From Acidobacteriota bacterium (lineage in GTDB: Bacteria; Acidobacteriota; Vicinamibacteria; Vicinamibacterales; SCN-69-37): a DNA stretch of 64,000 nt. The stretch covers positions 1 to 64,000 of the forward strand of contig JADYYY010000021.1 of assembly GCA_020853395.1 (NCBI GenBank). Reading direction: 5' to 3'. Shown piece by piece: positions 8,421-18,793 of the stretch (positions are counted from its first letter, which is position 1; each line of letters opens with the position of its first letter). Under the pieces are notes generated by a model. It made no database searches, was not told the origin of the DNA, and was given only the letters and a program-made list of their open reading frames with translations. Position numbers and translations under genes: made by a program.

Positions 8421-9946
8421 CGCGCCGCGCGATCGCCGGCGCGGCGGTCGTGCTGGCACTCGCAGGCCTGCCGCACGCGCCGGCCAGCGCGACGGCGCCG
8501 AAAGCCTCGCGCCTCGCAGACGCGTACCCTCAGCAGCCGGACACGACGCTCACCGCCGATCTCGACCGCGTGCTCGACGCGCCGGAACTGTCGCGCGCGC
8601 TCGTGGCCGCCCGCGTCGAATCGCTCGTCGACGGGCGCGTCCTGTACAGCCGCCACGCCGATACGCTCGTCGTACCCGGCTCGAACATGAAGATCCTGAC
8701 GGTCGCCGTCGCGGCGGAGCGACTGGGCCTGTCGTACCGCTTCGAGACGCGACTGGACGCCGAAGGCGAGATCGTCGACGGCACGCTCCGCGGTGACCTC
8801 GTCGTCACCGGCACGGGCGACCCTTCCATCGGGTCACCCGACGATGGGCACGCGGCAGTGTTCCTGGAGTGGGCAGAGGCGCTGCACCGCGCGGGCATCC
8901 ACCACGTGGCCGGCCGCATCGTCGGCGACGACAACGCGTTCGACGATCGCGAGCTCGGTCCGGGATGGGCGTGGGACTACCTGGCGTACGGATACGCGGC
9001 GCCAGCCGGCGCGCTCAACTACAACGAGAACGCGGCCGTGCTGCGAATCACCGCCGGCGCCGCCGAAGGCCGGCCGGCGAGCGTTCGCGCCGGTCCGCCA
9101 GGGCACCCGCTGGACGTCCGGGCGGACGTCACGACGACGGCCAGCGGATCGGCCCCGACGATCGTCCTCGAACGGTTCCCTGGCCGCCCGACGCTCCTCG
9201 TCCGAGGCAGCGTGCCTCGATCCGGCGCGGCCATCTCGCGCACAGCCGCGGTGGACAACCCGACGCGCTTCTTCGTCGAGGCGCTGCGGCTCGCATTGGC
9301 ATCTCGAGGAATCGCGGTCGACGGCGGCGCGTGGGACATCGACGATCTTCCGCCGGCGGCTGCCCCACGGCCCAGGCAGCTCGTCGCACGACATGCGTCG
9401 CCGCCGCTCTCGGCGCTGGCCGGATACGCGATGAACGTGAGCCAGAACCAGTACGCGGAGGTGTTCCTCAAGGCGCTCGGCCGCGCGGCCGCCGCGGACG
9501 GCAGCACGGAGGCCGGGCGACGGGCCGTCGTCGAGACGCTCACCGCTTGGGGCCTGCCGGCCGATGCACTCGTCCTGCACGACGGATCCGGTCTCTCGAG
9601 GTACAACTACCTGACCGCGCTCGCGATCGTCCGGGTGCTCAGGCACGTGTGGGAGGACGAACGGCTGCGGGGACCGTTCGTCTCGTGGCTGCCGATCGGC
9701 GGGGCTGCCGGCGGGACGCTCGAGACGAGAATGCGCGGCACGCCGCTCGCCGGCCGCGTGCAGGCGAAGACCGGCACGATCAGCAATGTGAGAGCGCTTT
9801 CAGGGATCCTCACCACCCGTGCCGGAGAGAAGCTCGCCTTCGCGATCGTGGCGAATCATTACACGGCCTCGAACGGCAGGATCGACGCGATCGTGGACGA
9901 GGCGTTGAATCGGCTGGCGGCAGCCGCGCCCACGGCGATCCCGTAG
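8417..9946 (+). CDS. dacB: D-alanyl-D-alanine carboxypeptidase/endopeptidase (PBP4, S13)
   Basis: A 509-residue peptidase of family S13 that trims or cleaves peptidoglycan cross-links in the periplasm. A cleavable signal peptide covers about residues 1-25. The three active-site motifs of penicillin-recognising enzymes are present in order: SNMK (89-92), SQN within MNVSQNQYAEVF, and KTG within QAKTGTISN. The long insertion between the first two motifs is characteristic of PBP4. The GTG start overlaps the DUF4340 stop by 4 nt. It converges on the DUF4175 gene with a 21-bp gap. Confidence 0.9.
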   Translation: MTRRAIAGAAVVLALAGLPHAPASATAPKASRLADAYPQQPDTTLTADLDRVLDAPELSRALVAARVESLVDGRVLYSRHADTLVVPGSNMKILTVAVAAERLGLSYRFETRLDAEGEIVDGTLRGDLVVTGTGDPSIGSPDDGHAAVFLEWAEALHRAGIHHVAGRIVGDDNAFDDRELGPGWAWDYLAYGYAAPAGALNYNENAAVLRITAGAAEGRPASVRAGPPGHPLDVRADVTTTASGSAPTIVLERFPGRPTLLVRGSVPRSGAAISRTAAVDNPTRFFVEALRLALASRGIAVDGGAWDIDDLPPAAAPRPRQLVARHASPPLSALAGYAMNVSQNQYAEVFLKALGRAAAADGSTEAGRRAVVETLTAWGLPADALVLHDGSGLSRYNYLTALAIVRVLRHVWEDERLRGPFVSWLPIGGAAGGTLETRMRGTPLAGRVQAKTGTISNVRALSGILTTRAGEKLAFAIVANHYTASNGRIDAIVDEALNRLAAAAPTAIP

Positions 9947-9967
9947 GCGCGGCGCGCTCTGACTCTC

Positions 9968-12900
9968 TCAGCGTGACGAGCTCGTGCGGCCCGCCCCGGA
10001 CTTCTTGGAGAGCTCCCTGAAGTATTCATCGACGAGCGGCCGGTACTGCGCCGGCGCCTCGTCCGCACCCGACAGGTAGAGCTGGTTGTTCGTCGTGTCG
10101 GTGCGCTTGCGCAGCTCCCGCTCGACCATCTGCAGTTTTTCGAGGGCGCTCTGCGCCAGTTGCTGCAAGCCGGTGGGATCGCCGATGAGATGTTCGTTCG
10201 TCATCTCACGCAGCGCCCGCGCCACGTCGTCGACGGACTGCAGATCGCGCGCGTCGCCGCCCGACGACTGCAGTTGCCGGCGCAGCTCGTTGAGATCGGC
10301 GAGCATCTGGCCGGCCTGATTGCGGAACTGCCGGGCGTCCCAACCGCCGGCGCCGCCCGAGTTCATGCCGGGACGGGCATCCCCGCCAGTCAGCGGACCC
10401 GCGAAGCTCGGGCTGCCCCAGCCGAGACGCTGGTTGCCGCCCTGCCCGCGGCCACCGACCTGTCCCTGGCCGTCACCTTGACCTTGGCCCTGCCCTTGAC
10501 CTTGGCCCTGCCCTTGACCTTGGCCTTGACCTTGGCCTTGCCCTTGGCCTTGGCCTTGACCCTGCCCTTGGCCTTGACCCTGCCCTTGGCCCTGCCCTTG
10601 GCCTTGACCCTGCCCTTGGCCCTGCCCTTGACCCTGCCCTTGGCCCTGCCCTTGGCCCTGCCCTTGGCCCTGCCCTTGACCCTGCGCCTGCTGGCCTTGG
10701 CCCTGCCCCTGTCGACCCTGACCTTGCTGACCTTGTCCTTGCTGACCCTGACCTTGCTGACCCTGCTGACCTTGACCCTGCTGGCCCTGGCCTTGTTGGC
10801 CCTGGCCCTGCTGCCCGCGCTGACCTGCGCCGAGCTGCTGCTGCATCTGGTCGCTCAACGACGACAGCCCGCGGACGAGGTTGCCCGCCTGCTGACGTGC
10901 GCGATCGAGTCCGCGTCCCTGGGCCGCATTGTCGGCCGCTGACGCCGCCTCGCCCAACCGCTGCCGGACGGTCTCGAGATCGGACGAGATCCGCGACTCC
11001 GCCGCCGCGGCGTTCTCGCCGGCCATCAACTGCTTCGAGTAGTCGATGATCTCCTTCACCTGCCGGTTGCGAATGGTGCCCGCGGCCTCCTGGAGTTTCC
11101 GGGCGGCATCCCGCTGCCCGTTGTTCAGCGACTGCCGCGCCATCGAATCCACCTGCTGTTCGAGGCCGGCGACGTCCTGACGCAGTTGATCCTTCTGCTG
11201 GCCGAGCTGGCGGAACTGCTCGTCGCGCGCGGCACTCGCCGCCGCGCGGTTCGCGGCTTGCACGCCAGCCGAGATCTCCCGCTGCCGGCGCTCGAGATCC
11301 TGCGCGCGCGCGAGGGCATCGCGCGGGGTCTGGCCGGCTTGGCCGGTCTGTCCTGCCTGCTGCTGCTCGAGAAGCCGCTGTGCCTCCTGGAGACGTTGCG
11401 TCGCCTGCTGGGCGCTGGCGCCAGCGGCAGCACCGCCGGCTGCCGACTGCCGGAGCGAGCTCGCCGACTCCTGCAGCCGGCGCTGCGCGTCAGCCATCGC
11501 CTGCGTGTCGAGCCCCTGCCGTTCCGCGTCGCGGCGAAGCTGCTCGAGCTGCCGGGCCGCCTGCTCGAGCTCGTCGGCGAGCGCCCGTTGCGACGAGCCG
11601 CCTCCGCCGCCGCCCTGCGACGACTGGGCACGGCCACGCTGTGCCTGCTCTTCCGCCTGGAGCTGGCGTCGCGCCAGCTCGCGGAGGCGTTCGGCCAGCT
11701 CGTCGATCTGGCGTTCGGTCTGCTGCTGTTGCGCGCGCTGCTGCGTCTCGTACTGGTTGGCCATCCGGTCGAGCTCGAGCTGGAAGAGGTCCGCCAGCTC
11801 GCTGGCGTTCTGCTGGCCGCCGCCGCCTCCACCGCCGCCGCCTCCGCCGCCCTGCTGCACCTCCAAGTCGTACAGTTGCTCGGCCTCCTGGAGGATCTTG
11901 AGGGCGCGCCCTTCTGGCGCGAGCGCCTCCTTCGGCTTCTGCGCGCTCAACTGCCCTTCGGCCGCCTTCATCTCCGCGGCTGCCCTCGGCAACAGCTCGC
12001 CGATCTTCCGCATGTTCTCCGAGCCGCCGATCCCGACGCGCTGCCGCATCTGGTCGACGAGCTCGTCGACCTGCTCGCGCAGCTTCGACTGCGACAACCC
12101 GACGAAGACCGTGTCCTCCTTGAACTTCTCGGCGGTCATCTTCGGTCGGTCGCGCTCGACGTTGAACGTGGCCGAAATGATCTGCCGCTGCTGCTCGGAC
12201 AGCGCGCCGGCCTGGTTCTGCTGTCCGCCGCCCCCGCCCCCGCCACCTCCGCCAGCCTGGGACTGTGCGCGGCGGAAGTCCTGCCGGAACGGCCGAACCT
12301 CGATGAAGTACATGTCGCTCGACACGCTCTTCGGCCCCTTCACCGTGTCGGTGTCGGTCGCCTTCGCGTAGTACGAGACGAAGTCGCCGGGCTTCACGCC
12401 CATCTCTTCGAGGTAGACGGTGTGGCTGCCGCTCACCTCCGTGAGCGACTTCTCGCTCCGAGCGTAGAGACCGATCGTCTTCTCCTCGCCGCCGTTCACC
12501 GAGTAGATCAGCTCCAGTTGCTTCACGCCGAAGTCGTCGTCGGCTCGCGCCTGGAGAAAGACTTCCTCGACCGGGCTCGCCTTGATGTCGCGCTTCGGCT
12601 TGTCGAACGAGACGGTGGGCGGCTGATCGTCCATCGCGTCGATCGTGTACTTCGGCGACGCCGTGACGCGCTCGCCGCGCGGGCCGGTGAGCTCGACGTG
12701 GTAGAACCCGTCGTCGGCGATCCGGAAGCTGCCGGCGAGCGTCCCGTCGGGCTGCGCCGACAATGCCGCGGCGGCCCCTGGCTCCACGGCGAGCGACCCG
12801 CCCGGCGTGCTCATCGTCGGCTTGATGCGGACGCGAACTTCGGTGCCGCGCAGCGCGGCCACGTCCCCGCCCGCTTCGACGCGCTGCGGCGCCAGCCCCG

Positions 12901-13816
12901 TGTACGCGGGGAAGACCAGCTCCAGCTCCATCGACTCGACGGCCGGCAGCTCGACGAGCGTCATCTTGTACACGGGCGAGCGCACGCCGTCGGCCTCGAC
13001 CCAGTACTCGATGTCGTTCTTCAGATCGAACAGCATGCCCTCGTACGTCCCGGACTCGACGGAGGCGACGAGCGGCATCCGCTGCGGGCTGTTCTCTCCC
13101 GCCGCCTTGACCATCATCACGACGTCGCTCGATCGGAAGCCCGTGAGGTTCGCGGTGATGCTCTGATCGGATCCTTTCGGCACCGTCACGTCGCCCGGCG
13201 CGACCCTGATCGCGTAGGGGCTCGCGGCCTCGGCACTCCTCGACAGCACGAGCAGCGCCGACGCGCCCTGGCGAAAGAACTCCGGACCGATGGCGAGCAG
13301 CAGCGCCGCGAGCGCGACGAGGCTGCCGAGCGCCACGGTCTGCCGGCGCAGCGCGGTCTGCCCGATGGTCTTGCCGCCCTCGATCGCCCGGCACTTCTCG
13401 ACCGCCTGCTCGATCATCCGTTCGAGAATCACCGGCGGCACGTCGGGCACCTGCGCCGCGCCCGTGGCGCCAACGTCGACCGCGCTGAGGATCGCAGCCT
13501 GGAGCGACGGCTCCTGCTCCTCGACGTAGAGCGCGACCTGCTGGTCGGTCACCCGACGCCGCATCGGCCGGATCAGCCAGACGGCGATGAGCGCGACGAA
13601 CACGGCCAGCACGGCCAACCGGAATCCCGTGACCGAGGTCGGGCTGAATCGATACGCCTGCAGGCCCCAGGACGCGAGCCAGACCGCAGCGAGCGCCCCC
13701 ACGACGAAGACGATCGCGCCACGCAAGAGCAGCCGGGTGCGCCAGCGATTGCGCACCTGACGGATGGCGTCGACGAGCTCCCGACGGTCGGTTCCGCGCT
13801 TCAGGGCGTCTTCCAT
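9968..13816 (-). CDS. Large DUF4175-family membrane protein with Gln-Gly repeat tract
   Basis: A 1282-residue protein, last gene of the MoxR/Bat-type unit. It has two transmembrane helices at about 32-60 and 63-83, a third near 176-195, then extracytoplasmic beta-rich domains to about residue 520. The rest is a long Gln/Ala-rich coiled-coil region punctuated by poly-Gly runs (GGGGGGGGGG near 545 and 660), a Gln-Gly tract of about 120 residues, and a conserved helical C-terminus. DUF4175 proteins occur with MoxR, BatA and DUF58 genes; function unknown. The ATG at 13816 has AGGTG 6 nt upstream. Slipped-strand variation in the repeats is likely between strains and could cause assembly errors. 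Confidence 0.82.
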   Translation of the reverse strand: MEDALKRGTDRRELVDAIRQVRNRWRTRLLLRGAIVFVVGALAAVWLASWGLQAYRFSPTSVTGFRLAVLAVFVALIAVWLIRPMRRRVTDQQVALYVEEQEPSLQAAILSAVDVGATGAAQVPDVPPVILERMIEQAVEKCRAIEGGKTIGQTALRRQTVALGSLVALAALLLAIGPEFFRQGASALLVLSRSAEAASPYAIRVAPGDVTVPKGSDQSITANLTGFRSSDVVMMVKAAGENSPQRMPLVASVESGTYEGMLFDLKNDIEYWVEADGVRSPVYKMTLVELPAVESMELELVFPAYTGLAPQRVEAGGDVAALRGTEVRVRIKPTMSTPGGSLAVEPGAAAALSAQPDGTLAGSFRIADDGFYHVELTGPRGERVTASPKYTIDAMDDQPPTVSFDKPKRDIKASPVEEVFLQARADDDFGVKQLELIYSVNGGEEKTIGLYARSEKSLTEVSGSHTVYLEEMGVKPGDFVSYYAKATDTDTVKGPKSVSSDMYFIEVRPFRQDFRRAQSQAGGGGGGGGGGQQNQAGALSEQQRQIISATFNVERDRPKMTAEKFKEDTVFVGLSQSKLREQVDELVDQMRQRVGIGGSENMRKIGELLPRAAAEMKAAEGQLSAQKPKEALAPEGRALKILQEAEQLYDLEVQQGGGGGGGGGGGGQQNASELADLFQLELDRMANQYETQQRAQQQQTERQIDELAERLRELARRQLQAEEQAQRGRAQSSQGGGGGGSSQRALADELEQAARQLEQLRRDAERQGLDTQAMADAQRRLQESASSLRQSAAGGAAAGASAQQATQRLQEAQRLLEQQQAGQTGQAGQTPRDALARAQDLERRQREISAGVQAANRAAASAARDEQFRQLGQQKDQLRQDVAGLEQQVDSMARQSLNNGQRDAARKLQEAAGTIRNRQVKEIIDYSKQLMAGENAAAAESRISSDLETVRQRLGEAASAADNAAQGRGLDRARQQAGNLVRGLSSLSDQMQQQLGAGQRGQQGQGQQGQGQQGQGQQGQQGQGQQGQGQQGQGRQGQGQGQQAQGQGQGQGQGQGQGQGQGQGQGQGQGQGQGQGQGQGQGQGQGQGQGQGQGQGQGQGQGQGQGQGQGQGQGDGQGQVGGRGQGGNQRLGWGSPSFAGPLTGGDARPGMNSGGAGGWDARQFRNQAGQMLADLNELRRQLQSSGGDARDLQSVDDVARALREMTNEHLIGDPTGLQQLAQSALEKLQMVERELRKRTDTTNNQLYLSGADEAPAQYRPLVDEYFRELSKKSGAGRTSSSR
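10465..10825 (-). repeat. Six-base Gln-Gly codon repeat inside the DUF4175 gene
   Basis: Tandem hexanucleotides reading CAR-GGN on the minus strand encode roughly 120 residues, first Q-Q-G-rich, then a nearly pure Gln-Gly alternation. It stays in frame throughout. Synonymous differences (CAA/CAG, GGC/GGT) show that the tract is not freshly expanded. Confidence 0.85.
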
Positions 13817-13877
13817 GAATTCACCTGCGATGGTTCGAGCTTACCACCGGCAACCGCCGGCACCTGCCTTCGTCCTG

Positions 13878-16019
13878 TCACACGATCGATCGAGCGGCGG
13901 CAGCACCCGGCTGCGTCAGACCGGGCCGCAGTTGCCGCGACAACCGGTTCGCCGCGATGGCTTCGGCGAGGAGCAAGGCAATCCCGCCAACGAGGAGGAA
14001 CCACCAGAGCGACTGCTTCTTCTCCATGTCGGCCGCCGTCGGCTCCTGCTGTTCCAGCGACGGCCCGGCGACCGCCGTGCCGGCCGTGTTCGTCATCCCC
14101 GCGAGCAGGTCGGCCGGCGAGATCGTGGCGAGGTCCGACTCCGGCGGGTCGAGGTTGACGGCGACGGCGAACGGCCGCTGGTTGCCCATCCCGGCGAGCC
14201 GCACGGCGTAGAAGCCCTGCTCGGCGAGCTCGATCGACTGGGCGCCGCTCGTCCCGCCGAGCGTCAACTGCCGCCCTGACGGCGACACGGCCACACCCGT
14301 CATGCCGCTGCCGCCGCCCGGCGTGCGGCTGGCTTGCCCCTCGCGGACGATAGCGGCGACCGGCGCCGAGATGTCGAGCATGCGGCCGACCGTGTGCCAC
14401 GGCTCAGCCGGCGTGTACTGCGCCAGATACCGCGTCGTCTCCTGCAGGATCGGCAGGAACATGCCGTGCGTCGGGAAGTCGTTCCAGTCCGCGTCCAACG
14501 TCGAGGTGAACACGACGACGCGGCCGTTGCCGACCCGGCGCTCGGCCATCGCGGTCGCGCCGTCGTCGAACCGCGCGAGCACGCGATCGTTCGGACCGAC
14601 GGCGATGCGCCGGTATCGGAAGAAGCGCGTGCTCGCCACGTTGGCCGTCCGGGCGCCCTTGAACTGCTGGAAGATCGGGTGGCTCGAGTCCATGGCGCCG
14701 AGCGTGCCGCCGCGCAGGCCCGTGCGATCCACCGGTGCGCCGAGCGCGCCGGGCATCAGCGGCCAGTCGCCGGACACCGGCGTGTTGCTGCCGAGCACGA
14801 TGAACAGGCCGCCGCCCTGGTCCACGAACTTCGCGATCGCGCCGGCCGCGACCGACGACAGCGCCGACGCGTTGTTGAGGATGACGACGGATCGGCCGTC
14901 GAGCATGGCGGGCGTGAAGCGAGACACCGCCACCGCCTCGGCGGCGATCGGCGGCGTCCGGCTCAGGCCCAGCCCGGTCGTCAGATACAGGCTCGCGTCG
15001 CTCGATGCGCCATCCGCGTGCAGGATCAGCACCGAGACGCTGCGGCTGGGCGAAAGCACGAAGTAGAAGTCGTTGTCCTTCGGCAGCGCGTCGGTGCCGG
15101 CGCGGATGGCGCCCTGCACGTTGGCCTCGGCGACGGTGATCGGATCGAAGCTCACGGTCCCGGACGCGTTCGGCGCGAGCGAGATCGTCTGCGTCTGAAT
15201 CAGCCGGCCGTCGACCTCCAGGCGGACCGCCTGGTTGGCCACGGGATTGGCGCTGCGGTTCGTGAGCCCGGCCGTCAGCGTCGCGCGCTCCTGACCGGAG
15301 AACGACTGCCGTTGCACGGCCACCGACGTCACGGTCAGATTGGCGGTCTGGGGATCGGCCACCGAGACCGGAGTGATCGTCGCGCCGTCGGGGAGCCGGA
15401 TGTCTTCCTGCCGTTCCCATCCGGTCCGCTGGAAGTCGCTGATCAGCACGGCCTCCCGCCGCGTCCGGTCCGATCGGCTCAGGATGGTCTGCGCCTGCCG
15501 CAGGGCCGGCGCGTACTTCGTGCCGCGCGCCGACGGCATCGCCGCGCGGATCGCCACCTGCAACTCGCTGCCGAGCGACGTCGCCCGCACCGCCTCTTCC
15601 ACGCCGTCGTCGAACAGGATCAGCGTCGCGCGATCCTGCCCGCTGAGGCCGCTCGCGACACGCTGAGCCTCGGCCTGGGCCCGCGTCCAGTGATCGCCGT
15701 AGGCCATGCTGGCCGACCGATCCAGCAGGATGACGACCTCGCGCGAGCCGGTCGTCGCGGCCACGGCCGCCGCCGCGCTCTCCGTGAAGAACGGACGCGC
15801 GAACGCCGCGACGATGAGCGCCATGGCGCCGGCGCGCAGCAGGAGCAGCGGCCAGTTGTGGATCCGGCGCCGCTCGACCGACTCGTACGGAATCCGCCGG
15901 AGGAACATCAGCGACGGAAACTCGACGACCTGCTTCCGCTCGCGTTGAATCAGGTGGACGAAGATCGGCACGGCAATCGCCGCGAGCCCGCCGAAGAACA
16001 ACGGCGCAAGGAACGACAT
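13878..16019 (-). CDS. BatA-like membrane protein with VWA domain
   Basis: A 713-residue protein. The first 60 residues match the BatA/aerotolerance N-terminal module (LAPLFFGGLAAIAVPIFVHL, then FPSLMFLRR and a second membrane helix). A von Willebrand A domain follows with the MIDAS motif DRSAS in VVILLDRSASMAYG, then a glutamine-amidotransferase-like region and a C-terminal membrane helix (WWFLLVGGIALLLAEAI). It starts 2 bp after the DUF58 stop; a longer open frame upstream overlaps DUF58 and is a shadow. Bat-type proteins are thought to work with MoxR ATPases as metal-dependent chaperone or stress complexes; the client here is unknown. Confidence 0.82.
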   Translation of the reverse strand: MSFLAPLFFGGLAAIAVPIFVHLIQRERKQVVEFPSLMFLRRIPYESVERRRIHNWPLLLLRAGAMALIVAAFARPFFTESAAAAVAATTGSREVVILLDRSASMAYGDHWTRAQAEAQRVASGLSGQDRATLILFDDGVEEAVRATSLGSELQVAIRAAMPSARGTKYAPALRQAQTILSRSDRTRREAVLISDFQRTGWERQEDIRLPDGATITPVSVADPQTANLTVTSVAVQRQSFSGQERATLTAGLTNRSANPVANQAVRLEVDGRLIQTQTISLAPNASGTVSFDPITVAEANVQGAIRAGTDALPKDNDFYFVLSPSRSVSVLILHADGASSDASLYLTTGLGLSRTPPIAAEAVAVSRFTPAMLDGRSVVILNNASALSSVAAGAIAKFVDQGGGLFIVLGSNTPVSGDWPLMPGALGAPVDRTGLRGGTLGAMDSSHPIFQQFKGARTANVASTRFFRYRRIAVGPNDRVLARFDDGATAMAERRVGNGRVVVFTSTLDADWNDFPTHGMFLPILQETTRYLAQYTPAEPWHTVGRMLDISAPVAAIVREGQASRTPGGGSGMTGVAVSPSGRQLTLGGTSGAQSIELAEQGFYAVRLAGMGNQRPFAVAVNLDPPESDLATISPADLLAGMTNTAGTAVAGPSLEQQEPTAADMEKKQSLWWFLLVGGIALLLAEAIAANRLSRQLRPGLTQPGAAAARSIV

Positions 16020-16021
16020 GG

Positions 16022-16929
16022 CTAGCGCACCCGCATGAGCCGCTCGCGGTTGCCGAGGTAGCCGTGCAGCGCCTCGTCGAGCGGCTTCGACGTGTCGAGC
16101 AGCACGTAGTCGATCCGCGCCTCGGAGCACTTGCTGCGGATCGCCTCGATGTGCTCGCGCACGAGCTTCCGGTACTGCTCGGCGAAACCTTCCGGCACGA
16201 CCGGCACGTCCTCGCCGCTCTCGAGGTCCTGGAACCTCGACGGCTCGGAGTACGGAAACGACACCTCGGCGGGATCGAGCACGTGGAACACCACGAGGTC
16301 GTTCCCGAGGAAGCTGTAGGGCTTCAGGGCATCGAGCAGGTCCTCCGGCGGCTCGTACAAGTCGGACACGAGCGCGATGATGCTCCGCCGCTTGAAGTGC
16401 TCCGCCATCACCTCGAGCATGGGCACGAGCCGGCCCGGCCGATCGGCGGTCGCGCGGTCGAGCGTGTGGAGCAGCACGTTGAAGTGCTTGGCCGACGGCG
16501 GCACGTGCGTCACGATTTGCTGGTCGAACGTCACGATGCCGACGCGATCGCGTTGCCGGTGCGAGAGGTACGCGAGGCACGCCGCCAGGAACTTGCCGTA
16601 TTCCAGCTTGGTCACGCCGTGGCTGCTGAACGCCATCGACCGCGACGTGTCGAACAGCACCGAGAAGTTCGCGTTCGTGTCCGCTTCGTACTGTTTGACG
16701 AAGTAGCGGTCGGTTCGCGCGTACAGCCGCCAGTCCACGCGGCGGATGTCGTCGCCCGGCACGTAGCCGCGGTGCTCGGCGAAGTCGATCGACGCGCCGA
16801 AATGGGGCGCGCGATGGAGGCCGTTGATGAACCCGTCCACGACCGACCGCGCCACGAGCTCGAGGTCCTTGACGCGTGAGAGGACCGTCGGGTCGACGAA
16901 GCGGGCGCCGGGAACGAGGTGCGTCTCCA

Positions 16930-16930
<1 letters not shown>
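16022..16930 (-). CDS. DUF58 domain protein
   Basis: A 302-residue cytoplasmic DUF58 protein. It shows the family core GRGYVPGDDIRRVDWRLYAR-like segment (here HRGYVPGDDIRRVDWRLYAR, near 54-73) and a VWA-like fold with the MIDAS-type DTSRSM (about 94-99) and VGIVTFD. DUF58 proteins are the standard partners of MoxR AAA+ ATPases. The GTG start shares one base with the MoxR stop (TAGTG), and the BatA-like gene follows 2 bp later, so the three are translationally coupled. Confidence 0.87.
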
Positions 16931-17970
<1,040 letters not shown>

Positions 17971-17985
17971 GGGTGCATCTCCGAA

Positions 17986-18027
17986 GGCTTGGGCTCGAGC
18001 CGTAAGGCTAATGCGTGAGCCCGTAAA
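17986..18027. repeat. Degenerate heptamer repeat at the DUF4159 3' end
   Basis: Imperfect units of 6-8 bp such as GCCGTAA and GGCTAAT run through the gap and into the last codons of the DUF4159 gene, whose TAG stop lies inside the repeat. It belongs to the same family as the array at 41882-41986. Confidence 0.55.
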
Positions 18028-18793
18028 CGAACTCGTTGACCCCGAACTTGTACGCCTCGTTGCTTTCCTCGATCGGCGAGGTCCCGGTTTCCGAGTACTC
18101 CCAGTACTCGGACAGGTCGTTCTGGAAGTTCGCGATGACGTACATCCGCTTCGACGGGTCGTTGTCCTCGAACAACGCGCGAAAGATCGGACGCCCGCCG
18201 AGGTTGTACTGCGTCGCGATCTCGAGGGACTTGATCTCGAAGAACGAGTGCCAGACCGGGTGAGTGATGTCGAGGTCGATCCACTGGCTCTCTGGGAGCA
18301 CCTGGCTCATCTGCGTTTCGAACTGCTGCCACGCCCAGCTCGGGAAGTCGTCCACGATCATGAAGCCGCCCTTCAGCAGGTAGTCGTGCAGCGTCTGCAC
18401 CTGCTCGGGGGTCATCTGCCAGTAGCCGGGCTCCACGAGATAGATCACCGGGTACTTGAACGTTTCCGGATCGCCGAAGTCGAGGATGTTCGTCTCCTCG
18501 ACGTGCGCCGTCACGTTGCTCACCGCCGTGAGGATCTTCATGAAGTGCACTTCGCCCGTCGGGTAGTCGTGCGCCCAGGCCGGACCGCCGCGGCCGAACC
18601 CGGTCGGGTAGCTCATGCGGACGAACGTGAACTTGCCGTCGTACGGAACGTTGGTCTCGCTGAACCGGCTGGCGCCGAACCCGCGCTCGCCGCGCTGGGC
18701 GAACACGGAGGCCGCCAGGCCGAGCAGCACCAGCACGGACACGATCCAGCGGCCGCGCGCCTCCGGCATCGAGCGCACCCGTCCGGCGATCAT
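18008..18793 (-). CDS. DUF4159 domain protein
   Basis: A 261-residue exported protein: an N-terminal hydrophobic segment (WIVSVLVLLGLAASVFAQ) acts as signal peptide or anchor, followed by a DUF4159 domain with the recognisable segments FVRMSYPTG, DFGDPETFKYPVIYLVEPGYW and GGFMIVDDFPS. The fold is amidotransferase-like, without catalytic residues I can identify. The ATG overlaps the upstream stop by 4 nt (ATGA). A much longer open frame extends to 22276 but overlaps other genes and is a shadow. It belongs to the MoxR/Bat unit; function unknown. Confidence 0.8.
   Translation of the reverse strand: MIAGRVRSMPEARGRWIVSVLVLLGLAASVFAQRGERGFGASRFSETNVPYDGKFTFVRMSYPTGFGRGGPAWAHDYPTGEVHFMKILTAVSNVTAHVEETNILDFGDPETFKYPVIYLVEPGYWQMTPEQVQTLHDYLLKGGFMIVDDFPSWAWQQFETQMSQVLPESQWIDLDITHPVWHSFFEIKSLEIATQYNLGGRPIFRALFEDNDPSKRMYVIANFQNDLSEYWEYSETGTSPIEESNEAYKFGVNEFVYGLTH

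Noticed and set aside
11186-14158. A 990-codon open frame antisense to the DUF4175 gene
   Set aside because: Leu/Arg-rich shadow of the Gln/Ala/Gly-rich sense protein with no motifs.
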